In this document: in pieces, positions 15,846 through 24,813 of the stretch
Position numbering within the stretch: position 1 is the stretch's first letter
How the letters are laid out: every line of letters starts with the position of its first letter
From: Saccharopolyspora kobensis
Lineage (GTDB): Bacteria > Actinomycetota > Actinomycetes > Mycobacteriales > Pseudonocardiaceae
Direction of reading: 5' to 3'
Assembly: GCF_900108315.1 (NCBI RefSeq)
Contig: NZ_FNVB01000004.1
Span: 558,001-622,000, forward strand
Length of the DNA: 64,000 nucleotides
Notes under the pieces: model-generated
What the model was told of the DNA's origin: nothing
The model's database searches: none
Seen by the model: only the letters and a program-made list of their open reading frames with translations
Program-made: the position numbers and the translations under genes

Positions 15846-17228
15846 TCAGTTGCGGGTGGGAGTGCGTTCCTGCTGGCGCTTGCGCGAGGCCACGTAGCCG
15901 ATGCCGATGGCGATCGCCAGGACCGGGGTGATGTAGAGGGCGATGCGGGTTTCCGCGTCGAAGGCCAGCAGCACGGCGACCATCGCGAGGAAGGCCAGCA
16001 CCACGTAGTTCGAGTACGGGGCCAGCGGCATCCGGAAGGGGCCCGCCTCGATCTCACCGCGGGCGATCTTGCGGCGGTAGCCGAGGTGGGCGATCAGGAT
16101 CATCGCCCAGGTGAAGATGGCACCGGCGGTGCTGGCGCTGGTGATGTAGGTGAACGCCTCTTCCGGCACGAAGTAGTTGAGCACGACGCCGATGAACATC
16201 GCGCAGAACGTCACGGCGATCGCCCGGGCGGGCACTCCGCGGCCGCTGAGCCGGCTGGCCGCGCGGGGAGCTTGCCCCTCCTCGGACAGCGTGCGCAGCA
16301 TGCGGCCGGTGGAGTAGATGCCGCTGTTGCAGGACGACAGCGCTGCGGTGGTCACCACGAAGTTGATCACTCCGGCGGCCGCCGGGATGCCGATCAGGGT
16401 GAAGGCGTGCACGAACGGGCTGCTGTCGGCGGGGAACTGGAACCACGGCACCAGCGCGGTGAGCGCGACCAGCGCACCGACGTAGAAGATCAGGATCCGC
16501 CACATCACGGCGTTGATCGCCCGCGGCAGCACCTTCTGCGGGTTGGCGCTCTCGCTGGCGGTCTGCCCGACCATCTCCACGCCGATGAAGGCGAACATGA
16601 CGATCTGGAAGGCCAGCAGGGCCTGCGCGCCGCCGTTGGGGAAGAGCCCGCCGTGGGCCCAGATGTTGCTCAGCGAGGCGGTCGGGCCGAGGTCGCTGAA
16701 GCCGAAGACCAGAATCGCCGCGGCCAGCACGATCAGCCCGATGATGGCGATCACCTTGATCAGCGCGAACCAGAACTCGAACTCGCCGAAGAGCTTCACC
16801 GCGATCAGGTTGACCCCGCTGAGCACGACCAGCGCGCCCAGCGCCGGGATCCACTGCGGCACCGTCGGGAACCAGAACTGGAAGTACTTGCCGACGGCGG
16901 TGATCTCGGCCATGCCGGTCACGATCCACACCAGCCAGTAGCCCCAGCCGACCGCGAACCGCGCCCACGGGCCGACGAACTCACCGGCGTACTCGGCGAA
17001 GGATCCGCTCACCGGGCGGTACATCAGCAGTTCGCCGAGGGCCCGCATGACGAAGAAGATCATCACACCGGCGATGGCGTAGATCAGGATCAGGCCGGTG
17101 CCGACCTGGTGCAGGGCCTTTCCGGAACCGAGGAACAGCCCGACACCGATCGCCCCGCCGATCGCGATCATGTTGATGTGCCGGGTGCTCAGATCCTTCC
17201 GGTACTCCTCGGTCGCTGGTTGGCTCAT
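15846..17228 (-). CDS. amino-acid permease (APC/AAT family)
   Basis: 460 residues with twelve predicted membrane segments. The start KDLSTRHINMIAIGGAIGVG leads into the GxG substrate-backbone motif of the amino acid transporter family. GSFAEYAGEFVGPWARFAVG and SSCNSGIYSTGRMLRTL are typical of the CycA/AnsP/GabP group. It would take up amino acids with protons. Because it lies behind glyA and gcvT on the same strand, glycine, serine or alanine is a reasonable substrate guess, not proved. ATG 17228 follows GGAGGAG. Confidence 0.9.
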   Translation of the reverse strand: MSQPATEEYRKDLSTRHINMIAIGGAIGVGLFLGSGKALHQVGTGLILIYAIAGVMIFFVMRALGELLMYRPVSGSFAEYAGEFVGPWARFAVGWGYWLVWIVTGMAEITAVGKYFQFWFPTVPQWIPALGALVVLSGVNLIAVKLFGEFEFWFALIKVIAIIGLIVLAAAILVFGFSDLGPTASLSNIWAHGGLFPNGGAQALLAFQIVMFAFIGVEMVGQTASESANPQKVLPRAINAVMWRILIFYVGALVALTALVPWFQFPADSSPFVHAFTLIGIPAAAGVINFVVTTAALSSCNSGIYSTGRMLRTLSEEGQAPRAASRLSGRGVPARAIAVTFCAMFIGVVLNYFVPEEAFTYITSASTAGAIFTWAMILIAHLGYRRKIARGEIEAGPFRMPLAPYSNYVVLAFLAMVAVLLAFDAETRIALYITPVLAIAIGIGYVASRKRQQERTPTRN

Positions 17229-17527
17229 CGAAGTGGACTCCTCCAGAACGGGGCCGGGTTCTCGGTGTGCGACCGCACGGCCCGCAACGCGTTGTCCGTC
17301 AGCGTGTTTCGCTGGAACTGCGCAGATACTCCGGCATCCGGTCGGTGCTGGCAAGAGATTCGGGGTAGTTGAGATCGAGCCTTTTCCTCCGCCGCGCGGC
17401 ATTCTCCGACGAAAGGGGAAAATGGTGCACCGAGGCAGTTCTGGTGCGAATGGGGAATTGTGAAACAAATTGACGTTCTATCGCGGCTGAATACCGCGAT
17501 GGAGTGACCCAGATCTCAGCACGAAAA
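17229..17527. other. promoter region of the permease gene
   Basis: About 300 bp without a gene. It holds a perfect 7-bp inverted repeat (ATCGCGG 17480-17486, complement 17494-17500) and locally lower GC (around 17455-17480), consistent with a promoter and a possible operator. I see no riboswitch here. Confidence 0.4.
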
Positions 17528-17564
17528 GGCCGGTGCGCGCAAAGCGGGTTTGCGCGCACCGGCC
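17528..17564 (-). terminator. glyA terminator
   Basis: Perfect 16-bp inverted repeat (GGCCGGTGCGCGCAAA at 17528-17543, complement 17549-17564) with a 5-nt loop, 16 bases past the glyA stop. On the minus strand it is followed by TTTTCG. Confidence 0.9.
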
Positions 17565-17580
17565 GCGGAGTGCTGAACCG

Positions 17581-18861
17581 TCAGAGGTTCGGGTACAGCG
17601 GGTGCTTGGCGGCCAGCGCCTCGACGCGGGCCCGCAGCTTGGCGCTGGTGGTCTCGTCGAAGCCAGGCTTGAGCGCCTCGGCGATCACATCGGCGACCTC
17701 GGTGAACTCGGCCTTGCCGAAGCCGCGGGTGGCCAGCGCCGGGGTGCCGATGCGCAGCCCGGAGGTCACCATCGGCGGCCGCGGGTCGTTCGGCACCGCG
17801 TTGCGGTTGACCGTGATGCCGATCTCGTGCAGCCGGTCCTCGGCCTGCTGGCCGTCCAGCTCCGAGTCGCGCAGGTCGACCAGCACCAGGTGCACGTCGG
17901 TGCCGCCGGAGACCAGCTGCACCCCGGCCGCCTTGGCGTCGTCGGCCAGCAGCCGCTCGGCCAGCACCTGCGCGCCCTCGACGGTGCGGCGCTGCCGGTC
18001 CTTGAACTCCTCGCCGGCGGCGACCTTGAACGCGACCGCCTTGCCCGCGATCACGTGCTCCAGCGGCCCGCCCTGCTGGCCGGGGAACACCGCGGAGTTG
18101 AACTTCTTGGTGAACTCCTCGTCGGAGGACAGGATCACGCCACCGCGCGGACCGCCCAGGGTCTTGTGCGTGGTGGTGGTGACGACGTGGGCGTGCGGCA
18201 CCGGGTTCGGGTGCAGGCCCGCGGCCACCAGACCGGCGAAGTGCGCCATGTCCACCATCAGCTTGGCGCCGACCTCGTCGGCGATCTCCCGGAACCGCTT
18301 GAAGTCCAGCTGCCGCGGGTAGGCCGACCAGCCGGCGATGATCAGCTGCGGCTTGTTCTCCCGCGCCAGCCGGGCGACCTCGTCCATGTCGACGCGGTGG
18401 TCGTCCTCGCTCACGTGGTATGGCACCACGTTGTAGAGCTTGCCGGAGAAGTTGATCCGCATGCCGTGGGTCAGGTGGCCGCCGTGCGCCAGGTCCAGGC
18501 CCATGATGGTGTCGCCCGGCTTGAGCAGGGCGAACATCGCCGCCGCGTTGGCCTGCGCGCCGGAGTGCGGCTGCACGTTGGCGTAGGACGCGCCGAAGAG
18601 CTCCTTGATCCGCTCGATGGCCAGCCGCTCGATGACGTCGACGTGCTCGCAGCCGCCGTAGTAGCGGCGGCCCGGGTAGCCCTCGGCGTACTTGTTGGTC
18701 AGCACCGAGCCCTGCGCTTCGAGCACCGCCTGCGGTGCGAAGTTCTCCGAGGCGATCATTTCGAGCGTGGTCTGCTGACGGTTGAGCTCGGCGCCGACCG
18801 CCGCCGCCACCTCCGGGTCCACCGCGGCCAAGTTGCCGTTGAACAGGTCCGGTGTCGACAT
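17581..18861 (-). CDS. glyA: serine hydroxymethyltransferase
   Basis: 426 residues, full length. It interconverts serine and glycine with tetrahydrofolate and feeds one-carbon units into metabolism; PLP enzyme, cytoplasmic. The PLP lysine lies in [14 protein letters not shown] near residue 228; [21 protein letters not shown] and [11 protein letters not shown] are all diagnostic. It lies between gcvT (upstream) and an amino-acid permease (downstream), all minus strand, so the three form a glycine/serine cluster. A structured leader precedes it. Confidence 0.97.
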   Translation of the reverse strand: MSTPDLFNGNLAAVDPEVAAAVGAELNRQQTTLEMIASENFAPQAVLEAQGSVLTNKYAEGYPGRRYYGGCEHVDVIERLAIERIKELFGASYANVQPHSGAQANAAAMFALLKPGDTIMGLDLAHGGHLTHGMRINFSGKLYNVVPYHVSEDDHRVDMDEVARLARENKPQLIIAGWSAYPRQLDFKRFREIADEVGAKLMVDMAHFAGLVAAGLHPNPVPHAHVVTTTTHKTLGGPRGGVILSSDEEFTKKFNSAVFPGQQGGPLEHVIAGKAVAFKVAAGEEFKDRQRRTVEGAQVLAERLLADDAKAAGVQLVSGGTDVHLVLVDLRDSELDGQQAEDRLHEIGITVNRNAVPNDPRPPMVTSGLRIGTPALATRGFGKAEFTEVADVIAEALKPGFDETTSAKLRARVEALAAKHPLYPNL

Positions 18862-19104
18862 GCTGTTTGCCTCCTGTTGTTTCTCTCAGTGCCTGTTGGC
18901 GGCCGGTCTGCGTGGGTGGTCGCTCGGCGGAACCTGAGTGCTTCCCTGGACTGCGGGTGCCCCTCCTGATGTACGACCAATACACGGCGGAGGGGCCGTC
19001 CTAGCCAGGAAACCACTCAGAACCCGCCGGTGGTCACCTTGCCGAGGTGGTCCGAGCGGCTGCCGCCGCTCGCCCGAGCGCGGACGGCTCCGCCGACAGG
19101 CCCG
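18862..19104 (-). promoter_or_regulatory. structured glyA leader
   Basis: The 243 bp between gcvT and glyA contain a perfect 8-bp inverted repeat (GCCCCTCC at 18959-18966, complement 18989-18996) enclosing a second dyad (TGTAC...GTACA-like). On the minus strand this folds as a nested hairpin about 100 nt before the glyA start. A ribosome site AGGAGG precedes the ATG. The hairpin could be a regulator-binding site or an RNA control element; I do not recognise a known class. Confidence 0.45.
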
Positions 19105-20208
19105 TCAGGCGTTGCGGCGGTAGAACGGCAGCTCGACGACCTGCACCGCGACGGCCTTGCCGCGGATGTCGACCTGCAGCTGCGTGCCGGGTTCGCTGTG
19201 GGCGCGGTCCACGTAGGCCATCCCGATCGGGTGGCCCAGCGTCGGGGACGGCGCACCGCTGGTGACCACGCCGATCTCGGCGCCTTCGGCGTCCAGCACC
19301 CGGTAGCCGTGGCGGGGAGCGCGGCGCTGGTCGGTGCTGAGCCCGACCAGGGTGCGCTCGGTGGGCTTCTCCGCGGCGGTGGCAAGCGCCTCCTTGCCGA
19401 CGAAGTCGACGGTCTTGTCGAGCTTGACCACCCGGCCGAGGTTCGCGTGGAACGGCGTGAGGTCGGCGGAGAGCTCGTTGCCGTACAGCGGCATCCCGGC
19501 TTCCAGGCGCAGCGTGTCGCGGCAGGACAACCCGGCCGGCTGCAGGCCGTGCTCGGCACCCGCCTCGGTCAGCGCCTGCCACACGGCCTCGGCGTCACCC
19601 GGCGCGGTGAACAGCTCGAAGCCGTCCTCGCCGGTGTAACCGGTGCGCGCCAGCAGCACGTCCTTGCCCGCGACCTTGGCCGGGTAGCCGGCGTAGTACT
19701 TGACGCCGGAGAGGTCGGTCTCGGTCAGCGGCGCGAGGATCGCCACCGCGTTCGGGCCCTGGATCGCGATCAGCGCGTAGTCGTCGGAGACGTCCTCGTG
19801 CTGCGCGTCGAACCCGCTGATCCGCTCGGCCAGCTCGGCGGAGACCACGGCGGCGTTCGCCGCGTTGGCCACCACCAGGAACTCCTGCTCGCCGAGGCGG
19901 TAGACGATCAGGTCGTCCAGCACACCGCCCGCGGCGTTGCAGATCATGGTGTAGCGAGCGCGGCCCGGCGTGATGGCGGTGGCGTTGGCGACCAGCGCGT
20001 GGTCCAGCGCGGCTGCCGCTTCCGGACCGCTGATCCGGATCTCGCCCATGTGGGTCAGGTCGAACAGGCCCGCAGCGGTGCGCACCGCGTTGTGCTCGGC
20101 GATGTCACCGGAGTAGCGCAGCGGCATCTGCCAACCGGCGAACTCGGTGAGCGTGGCTCCGAGCGCTTCGTGCACGTGGTGCAAGGGCGTCCGTCGTGGC
20201 GACGACAT
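19105..20208 (-). CDS. gcvT: glycine cleavage system T protein (aminomethyltransferase)
   Basis: 367 residues, full length. T protein takes the aminomethyl group from lipoylated H protein and with tetrahydrofolate makes methylene-THF and ammonia. LTEFAGWQMPLRYSGDIAEH, FDLTHMGEI, ARTGYTGEDGFELF and LRLEAGMPLYGNEL are the family landmarks. gcvP and gcvH are not in the window. A tandem glycine riboswitch lies in its 5' leader. ATG 20208 has AGGAGGAG about a dozen bases upstream. Confidence 0.97.
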   Translation of the reverse strand: MSSPRRTPLHHVHEALGATLTEFAGWQMPLRYSGDIAEHNAVRTAAGLFDLTHMGEIRISGPEAAAALDHALVANATAITPGRARYTMICNAAGGVLDDLIVYRLGEQEFLVVANAANAAVVSAELAERISGFDAQHEDVSDDYALIAIQGPNAVAILAPLTETDLSGVKYYAGYPAKVAGKDVLLARTGYTGEDGFELFTAPGDAEAVWQALTEAGAEHGLQPAGLSCRDTLRLEAGMPLYGNELSADLTPFHANLGRVVKLDKTVDFVGKEALATAAEKPTERTLVGLSTDQRRAPRHGYRVLDAEGAEIGVVTSGAPSPTLGHPIGMAYVDRAHSEPGTQLQVDIRGKAVAVQVVELPFYRRNA

Positions 20209-20326
20209 GATGTGGGGACTCCTCCTGGTGGGCGCCGGTCGGCAGTCGAGGGCCGGTCAGCTCACTGAGCCCAACCTTATCGGGGACGCCTCGACCCCGA
20301 CCCGCGCGGGCTTGCGCTGGTCGGGC

Positions 20327-20512
20327 GGTCTCCCCGGAGTCATTGGCCTGAGAGTTTCGCCACCTCGGGAGGCGGCTTGCACCGTGGGCGAGGAGCGCGT
20401 GCTCCTGCTTTTCTCCGTGATCGCCTGGTGCCGTGCGGTGCCGGTGCCTGAGAGTTTGCTGGGGAGTATTGCTCCTTCGGCGCCCCGGTCCCGATGGGCC
20501 GAGGTCTCTCCC
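20327..20512 (-). promoter_or_regulatory. tandem glycine riboswitch
   Basis: Read on the minus strand, aptamer 1 begins GGGAGAGACC (complement of 20503-20512), continues with CGCCGAAGGAGCAA and closes with CTCTCAGGCACC. A second aptamer follows with GGTGCAAGCCGCC and CTCTCAGGCC, ending GGGGAGACC near 20327. The two-aptamer glycine riboswitch is a well-known control element of gcv genes. About 120 nt remain to the gcvT start for the expression platform. Glycine would switch gcvT on, and perhaps the genes behind it. Confidence 0.93.
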
Positions 20513-20654
20513 GCACGACGTCGTGGGCGCGCTATTCGGTTCTGCGCCATGGACGCTACGAACCCCGGGTGACCCACGTCAACCGGACGGGCGAGTGATC
20601 TCGAACCGTCCTGGTGAAAGCCCTCGCGTCCCGATGCGTGACGGAAATTCGCGA

Positions 20655-20981
20655 TCACCAGGGCGCCGAGAGGCCGAGCACTCGTTTCAGTGCATCGTCG
20701 ATCTCCTCCATTTCACTGCGGTTCAACCGCCCGGCCAGCGGGCCGAAGCACTTTTCCGGATCGATTGCCTGGACCTGTTCCACCAGGACGCGTGTGCGTT
20801 CCTCGCCTATGCGGATCTCCGGCCGGTGCCCCGCCGCGCGGGCACTGGTCGACGTCGGTGCAGCGATGACCGTCGAAGTCAGCAGCGCGTCCGACTGGAG
20901 GATCACCGCGAAGCGAGGCCCCCGTTGTTCGTGGCCCTTGGCACCCGGGCTCGATTTCAGCTCGTAGATGTCACCACGCAT
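20655..20981 (-). CDS. PemK/MazF-type toxin (endoribonuclease)
   Basis: 108 residues: MRGDIYELKSSPG opens the MazF beta-barrel (R-G-D/E-I-Y is typical), then GPRFAVILQSDALLTSTVIA, PTSTSARAA, and LVEQVQAIDPEKCFGPLAGRL. MazF toxins cut single-stranded RNA at short motifs and are held by a cognate antitoxin. The start ATG 20981 overlaps the antitoxin gene by 11 bp, typical of a toxin-antitoxin operon. An upstream in-frame start would add residues copied from the antitoxin's end. Confidence 0.9.
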   Translation of the reverse strand: MRGDIYELKSSPGAKGHEQRGPRFAVILQSDALLTSTVIAAPTSTSARAAGHRPEIRIGEERTRVLVEQVQAIDPEKCFGPLAGRLNRSEMEEIDDALKRVLGLSAPW

Positions 20982-21204
20982 CGCCGGAACCCATCGCTTC
21001 ACGCGCGGCGCTGATCTCGGCGAGGTCCTCGGGATCCTTGAGGAGCGCGGCGGACTCGTACGTCATCTGCTGGTTGAGCATCGCCCGGTAGGAGACGTCG
21101 ATGGCGTACTTGATGGCTGTATTGCGGGAACTCCCGTCCTTGGTGAGGGCGGCCAGTTTCCGCTCGGTTTCGTCGTCGAGTCTGACGGTGAAGCTCGTGG
21201 TCAT
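20971..21204 (-). CDS. antitoxin, ribbon-helix-helix type
   Basis: 77 residues. The N-terminal FTVRLDDETERKLAALTKDG and NTAIKYAIDVSYRAM form a ribbon-helix-helix DNA-binding domain; the acidic C-terminus (KDPEDLAEISAAREAMGSGD) would wrap the MazF-type toxin encoded just downstream. Such antitoxins repress their own operon. The overlap with the toxin gene supports the pairing. Confidence 0.88.
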   Translation of the reverse strand: MTTSFTVRLDDETERKLAALTKDGSSRNTAIKYAIDVSYRAMLNQQMTYESAALLKDPEDLAEISAAREAMGSGDAW

Positions 21205-21245
21205 GCGCCCAGGGTAGGGGAGGGGTGAACCGCTGCGCGAACCAT

Positions 21246-21905
21246 TTATGGTTCGTTCTTCGGTTCATCACCCGAACCGGTTCCGCTGAGCTCCCGGTAC
21301 TGCTTGGTCAGGCCGTCGATCAGGGCTTCCAGGGCGAGTTCGAAGCTGGCCGCGTCGATCTCCGCCGCGTGCTCGCGGAGCAGGTGGGCCTTGTTCAGGT
21401 GCGGGAAGCGGTCGCCGTAGAGCTCCGCGTCGTCGGGGAAGCCGCCGCTGAACGAACCCATCGCCGAGCCCACCACCAGGTACTTCGTCGACGCGCCGAT
21501 CATGGTGGCGTAGCGCTGCGGCCAGCCCGCGCTGGTCAGTCCGCCGTGCACCGCGTCGGCCCGGCGCAGGGCGTTCTCGCGGCGGGCCGGGCCGTAGGCC
21601 AGGAACGGCACCAGGTTGGGGTGGGCGACGAGGGCCGCGCGGTAGGAGCGGGCCCAGCCGCGGAGTCCGGTCGTCCAGTCCTGCTCGAAGCCGGTGACGT
21701 CCACGGCGGCCATCACGTCGTCGGCGATCTCGTGCAGCAGGTCTTCCTTGGTCGAGACGTGGTTGTACAGCGAGGCGGCGCGCACTCCCAGGCGTTCGGC
21801 GAGGCGGCGCATGGACAGCGCCTCCAGGCCGTCGGCGTCGATGATCTCCAGGCCGACGCGGCGGATGCGGTCCGGCGACAGCCGGGGAGTGGTCGGTCGG
21901 GGCAC
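21246..21905 (-). CDS. TetR-family transcriptional regulator
   Basis: 219 residues. N-terminal helix-turn-helix: LSMRRLAERLGVRAASLYNH near residues 30-50, the standard TetR form. The larger C-terminal part (AHPNLVPFLAYGP, LVVGSAMGSFSGG) is a TetR_C-type ligand domain. It is divergent from an acyl-CoA dehydrogenase at 22007, and a palindrome between them is a likely operator, so the regulator probably senses an acyl-CoA or fatty-acid-type ligand. Start ATG at 21905. Confidence 0.93.
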   Translation of the reverse strand: MPRPTTPRLSPDRIRRVGLEIIDADGLEALSMRRLAERLGVRAASLYNHVSTKEDLLHEIADDVMAAVDVTGFEQDWTTGLRGWARSYRAALVAHPNLVPFLAYGPARRENALRRADAVHGGLTSAGWPQRYATMIGASTKYLVVGSAMGSFSGGFPDDAELYGDRFPHLNKAHLLREHAAEIDAASFELALEALIDGLTKQYRELSGTGSGDEPKNEP

Positions 21906-21950
21906 GTCTTCTCCTCGTCGGATCCCTTGCGGCGCTCGCCGGGACCGTCT

Positions 21951-21980
21951 TAGGCTGCCACAAAACTAACGATGTTAGTT
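21951..21980 (+). promoter_or_regulatory. -10 box and TetR operator for the acyl-CoA dehydrogenase
   Basis: TAGGCT at 21951-21956 fits a -10 box. The palindrome AACTAACGATGTTAGTT (21964-21980; 7-bp arms, 3-bp centre) would cover the transcription start. Its position between divergent TetR and acyl-CoA dehydrogenase genes marks it as the repressor's operator. Confidence 0.75.
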
Positions 21981-22006
21981 AGATGGCCGCAGGAAGGGAT
22001 CCGGCG

Positions 22007-23185
22007 ATGGTCGACTTCTCGCTCACCGACACCGAGCGCGACATCAGGGACTGGGTGCGCAACTTCGTCCAGCGCGAGCTGGTGCCGCTGGAACCGGAGG
22101 TGCTGCGCCGGGAGCGGGCCGGGGAGCGCGGGCTGACCAAGGACGAGCAGCGGGAGCTGCAGCTCAAGGCGCGGGAGGCCGGGTTCTGGGGCGTGCAGAC
22201 GCCCGAGGAGTACGGCGGCATGGGCCTGTCGGCGGTGCTGTCCGCGCTGATCGAGATCGAGCTCGGCCGCACCTACGTGCCGTTCCGCTTCGGCGGTTCC
22301 GCCGACAACATCCTCTTCCACGCCAACTCCGAGCAGCAGCAGCGCTACCTGCTGCCGACCATCGAGGGCACTCGCAAGTCCTGCTTCGCGATCACCGAGC
22401 CGGGGGCCGGTTCGGACGCCAAGGACCTGCGCACCACGGCGGTCAAGGACGGCGACGAGTGGGTGATCAACGGCGAGAAGACGTTCATCACCGGTGGCAT
22501 CGACGCCGACTTCGTGATGGTCTTCGCGGTCACCGACAAGGAGAAGGGCGCCAACGGCGGCGTCACCTGCTTCCTGGCCGACCGCGACATGGGCTGGAAG
22601 TCCGAGCCGATCGACATCATGGGCCCGTGGGAGCGCCAGCCGGCCGCGCTGGTCTTCGAGGACGTGCGGGTGCCGGAGGGCAACGTCCTCGGCGAGGTCG
22701 GACACGGTTTCAAGCTCGCCATGCAGTGGATCGGCCGCGGGCGCTACATGCTGCCCGCGCGGGCGCTCGGCGCCTGCGAGCGGCTGGTCGAGATGGGCAT
22801 GGAGTACGCCAAGCAGCGCGAGACCTTCGGCAGGCCGATCGCCGATCGCCAGGCCATCCAGTGGATGGTGGCGGATTCGGCGGTGGAGATCGAGGCGCTG
22901 CGCTGGCTGGTGCTGCAGGCGGCGTGGCAGATCGACCAGGGCATGGACTCCCGGCACGCGCAGTCGATCGCCAAGCTATACGGCGCCACCCGCGCCAACG
23001 AGATCGTCGACCGGGTGCTGCAGATCCACGGCGGCATGGGCTACACCAAGGAGCTGCCGATCGAGCGCTGGTACCGCGACCTGCGGCTGCTGCGGATCTT
23101 CGAGGGCACCGACGAGATCCAGCGCCGGACGCTGGCCCGCAACCTGCTGAAGGGGCATGCCTCGGTGCGCGGAGTGCTCGGTTGA
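22007..23185 (+). CDS. acyl-CoA dehydrogenase
   Basis: 392 residues. It oxidises an acyl-CoA at the alpha-beta bond using FAD and passes electrons to ETF. FAITEPGAGSDAKDLRTTA is the first family signature, FITGGIDADF follows, and ETFGRPIADRQAIQWM and QIHGGMGYTKELPIERWYRD near residue 350 are the C-terminal hallmarks. The catalytic base is probably Glu in the later FEGTDEIQ segment, as in many members. ATG 22007 follows GGAAGG; an ATG at 21983 lacks a ribosome site. Confidence 0.95.
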   Translation: MVDFSLTDTERDIRDWVRNFVQRELVPLEPEVLRRERAGERGLTKDEQRELQLKAREAGFWGVQTPEEYGGMGLSAVLSALIEIELGRTYVPFRFGGSADNILFHANSEQQQRYLLPTIEGTRKSCFAITEPGAGSDAKDLRTTAVKDGDEWVINGEKTFITGGIDADFVMVFAVTDKEKGANGGVTCFLADRDMGWKSEPIDIMGPWERQPAALVFEDVRVPEGNVLGEVGHGFKLAMQWIGRGRYMLPARALGACERLVEMGMEYAKQRETFGRPIADRQAIQWMVADSAVEIEALRWLVLQAAWQIDQGMDSRHAQSIAKLYGATRANEIVDRVLQIHGGMGYTKELPIERWYRDLRLLRIFEGTDEIQRRTLARNLLKGHASVRGVLG

Positions 23186-23242
23186 GCCCGCTGCGTGGGT
23201 ACCCTGGTGGCAAACCGTGACACCGACGTGGTGGGAGCAACG

Positions 23243-23401
23243 ATGTCGCTGTTCAAGAAGGTCACCGAGTTCGCCAGCAGCCCGCAGGGCAAGAAGGTGA
23301 TCGACCAGGCCAAGAAGTACGCCACCGACCCCAAGAACAAGGAGAAGATCGACCAGGTCAAGGACAAGTTCTTCGGCGGCAAGGGCGACAAGAAGAACTG
23401 A
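23243..23401 (+). CDS. small lysine-rich protein, function unknown
   Basis: 52 residues, highly charged and helical: MSLFKKVTEFASSPQGKKVI, then DQAKKYATDPKNKEKID and a Gly/Lys-rich end. It has a ribosome site (GGGAG), a separate promoter-like TACCCT upstream, and a strong terminator at 23422, so it is a real single-gene unit. Similar small Lys/Asp helical proteins occur through the actinomycetes, sometimes annotated as antitoxins, without clear evidence. Confidence 0.75.
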   Translation: MSLFKKVTEFASSPQGKKVIDQAKKYATDPKNKEKIDQVKDKFFGGKGDKKN

Positions 23402-23421
23402 CCCGGCGATCCCGCAAACCC

Positions 23422-23452
23422 CGATGGCCCCCGGAACTCCCGGGGGCCATCG
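23422..23452 (+). terminator. hairpin terminator
   Basis: Perfect 13-bp stem CGATGGCCCCCGG (23422-23434) with complement 23440-23452, loop of five, followed by GCGTCTTT. It ends the small gene at 23243. Confidence 0.85.
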
Positions 23453-23634
23453 CGTCTTTCGGGCTCGAAGCCGTGGGCGGTCGGCCGTCGTCGCGGTGAG
23501 GTGGCGGTTCCGCGCGAAACGGCTCGGCTCCGGGCCCAGGCGTACGTCAGGGGAGCGGATCGCTCCGATCCGGGATTCCCGGGCGGGAAAGCCGTTAGGA
23601 TCCGGCGCATCGCCGACGTGGGCAGGAGCGGGCT

Positions 23635-24153
23635 ATGTCGCAGCCATCTTGGCCGGGGAATCCGCAGGCGCCTGTTCCGGCTCCGCCGCCCGCTGACGGG
23701 GTTCCGCGGCGGCCGGGCGCAGTGCTCACCGCTGCGGTGCTGGGCGGGGTCGTTGCGGTTGTCGTGCTCGGGGTCGCTGTTTACACCCTGGTCGCTGGGC
23801 TCGCCGGGGCCAGCGGGGGTGGCGAGGTCGCCGTCGTGCTGCTCGCGGGCATCGTCGGGCTGGTCGGCGTCGTGCACGTGCTGGGCGTTGTCCGGCTGTT
23901 GCACCGGCGGTTCCCGAGCACCGGGACGATGGCCCTGGCCGGGGGCGTCACGGTGGCCGTCACCGGGTTCGGCGTGTTCCGGTCGATCCGCGGGCGCGGG
24001 GACGGGCCCGATCTCGTCACCATGCTGGTGTGGGTCGGGTTGGCGGCCGTCGTGATCGCGATGCTGGTGCTGATCACCCGTCCGTCCGTCACGCGATGGG
24101 TGCGGGCCGTGCACGCGCACTCGCGCCGGCTCGGACAGGTTCCCAGGAGCTGA
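23635..24153 (+). CDS. membrane protein, function unknown
   Basis: 172 residues: a Pro-rich start, then four membrane segments (AVLTAAVLGGVVAVVVLGVA, VAVVLLAGIVGLVGVVHVLG, MALAGGVTVAVTGFGVF, MLVWVGLAAVVIAMLVLI) and a basic tail. No motif I recognise. GGAG precedes the ATG. It converges on the GtrA-like gene with 5 bp between stops. Confidence 0.65.
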   Translation: MSQPSWPGNPQAPVPAPPPADGVPRRPGAVLTAAVLGGVVAVVVLGVAVYTLVAGLAGASGGGEVAVVLLAGIVGLVGVVHVLGVVRLLHRRFPSTGTMALAGGVTVAVTGFGVFRSIRGRGDGPDLVTMLVWVGLAAVVIAMLVLITRPSVTRWVRAVHAHSRRLGQVPRS

Positions 24154-24158
24154 CCGCG

Positions 24159-24599
24159 TCAGGGCTTCCGGCGGAAGACCAGGCGGTCGACCAGGAAGAA
24201 CTTGATCACGAACATCACCGCGTAGGTGCCCAGGAACGCTCCCCAGACCACTGCGACCTGCGCGCTGCGGGTGTCCGGGAACGAGGCCTGCGCGAGGGTT
24301 TCGGCGTTGTGCGTGGCCAGGGCGGCCAGCAGGGCGGTGGTCACCGAGATGATCGCGTAGCGCAGGATTTCGCCGCGCAGGCCCGCCCGGCCGGTGCTGC
24401 CCCAGGTGCGCCGGTTGAGCGTGAAGTTCGGGATGGCGCCCGCCAGCCACGCCGTGATCGTTGCGACCACCGGAGCCGCGCCGAGGGCGTAGACGAGCAG
24501 GAAGACGAGCTGGCTGATCGCGGTGGCCACCACCGATGCGGCGGCGAACCGGCTGAGCAGGTGCCAGTACCGCTTCGCGCCGGTGACCTGCGGTGCCAT
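24159..24599 (-). CDS. GtrA-like membrane protein
   Basis: 146 residues, four membrane segments: RFAAASVVATAISQLVFLLV, AAPVVATITAWLAGAIPNFT, ILRYAIISVTTALLAAL and VVWGAFLGTYAVMFVIKFFL. The motif IPNFTLNRRTWG is the GtrA-family signature (N-F-x-x-x-R-x-W). These small proteins are thought to flip polyprenyl-linked sugars in cell-wall or glycolipid decoration. ATG 24599 follows GGAGG. Confidence 0.88.
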   Translation of the reverse strand: MAPQVTGAKRYWHLLSRFAAASVVATAISQLVFLLVYALGAAPVVATITAWLAGAIPNFTLNRRTWGSTGRAGLRGEILRYAIISVTTALLAALATHNAETLAQASFPDTRSAQVAVVWGAFLGTYAVMFVIKFFLVDRLVFRRKP

Positions 24600-24813
24600 C
24601 TCGCCTCCGTGGGATCCGCGTTCGGCCGCACGATACCCAGCGGTGGCCGGGTGCGATCCGGCCGCGTCGTGCGAGGTCGGCTGCCGCAGATCCGATGCGC
24701 TGAAGAGGTTGCGAGGATTGGGCCGCGTGGCGGCTTGGAATATACCAACGAGCCGGTGCACACTTGATCGCGAAACGTTGGCGGTCGCGTTGAAAGGCCG
24801 TGGTACGGGGAGC

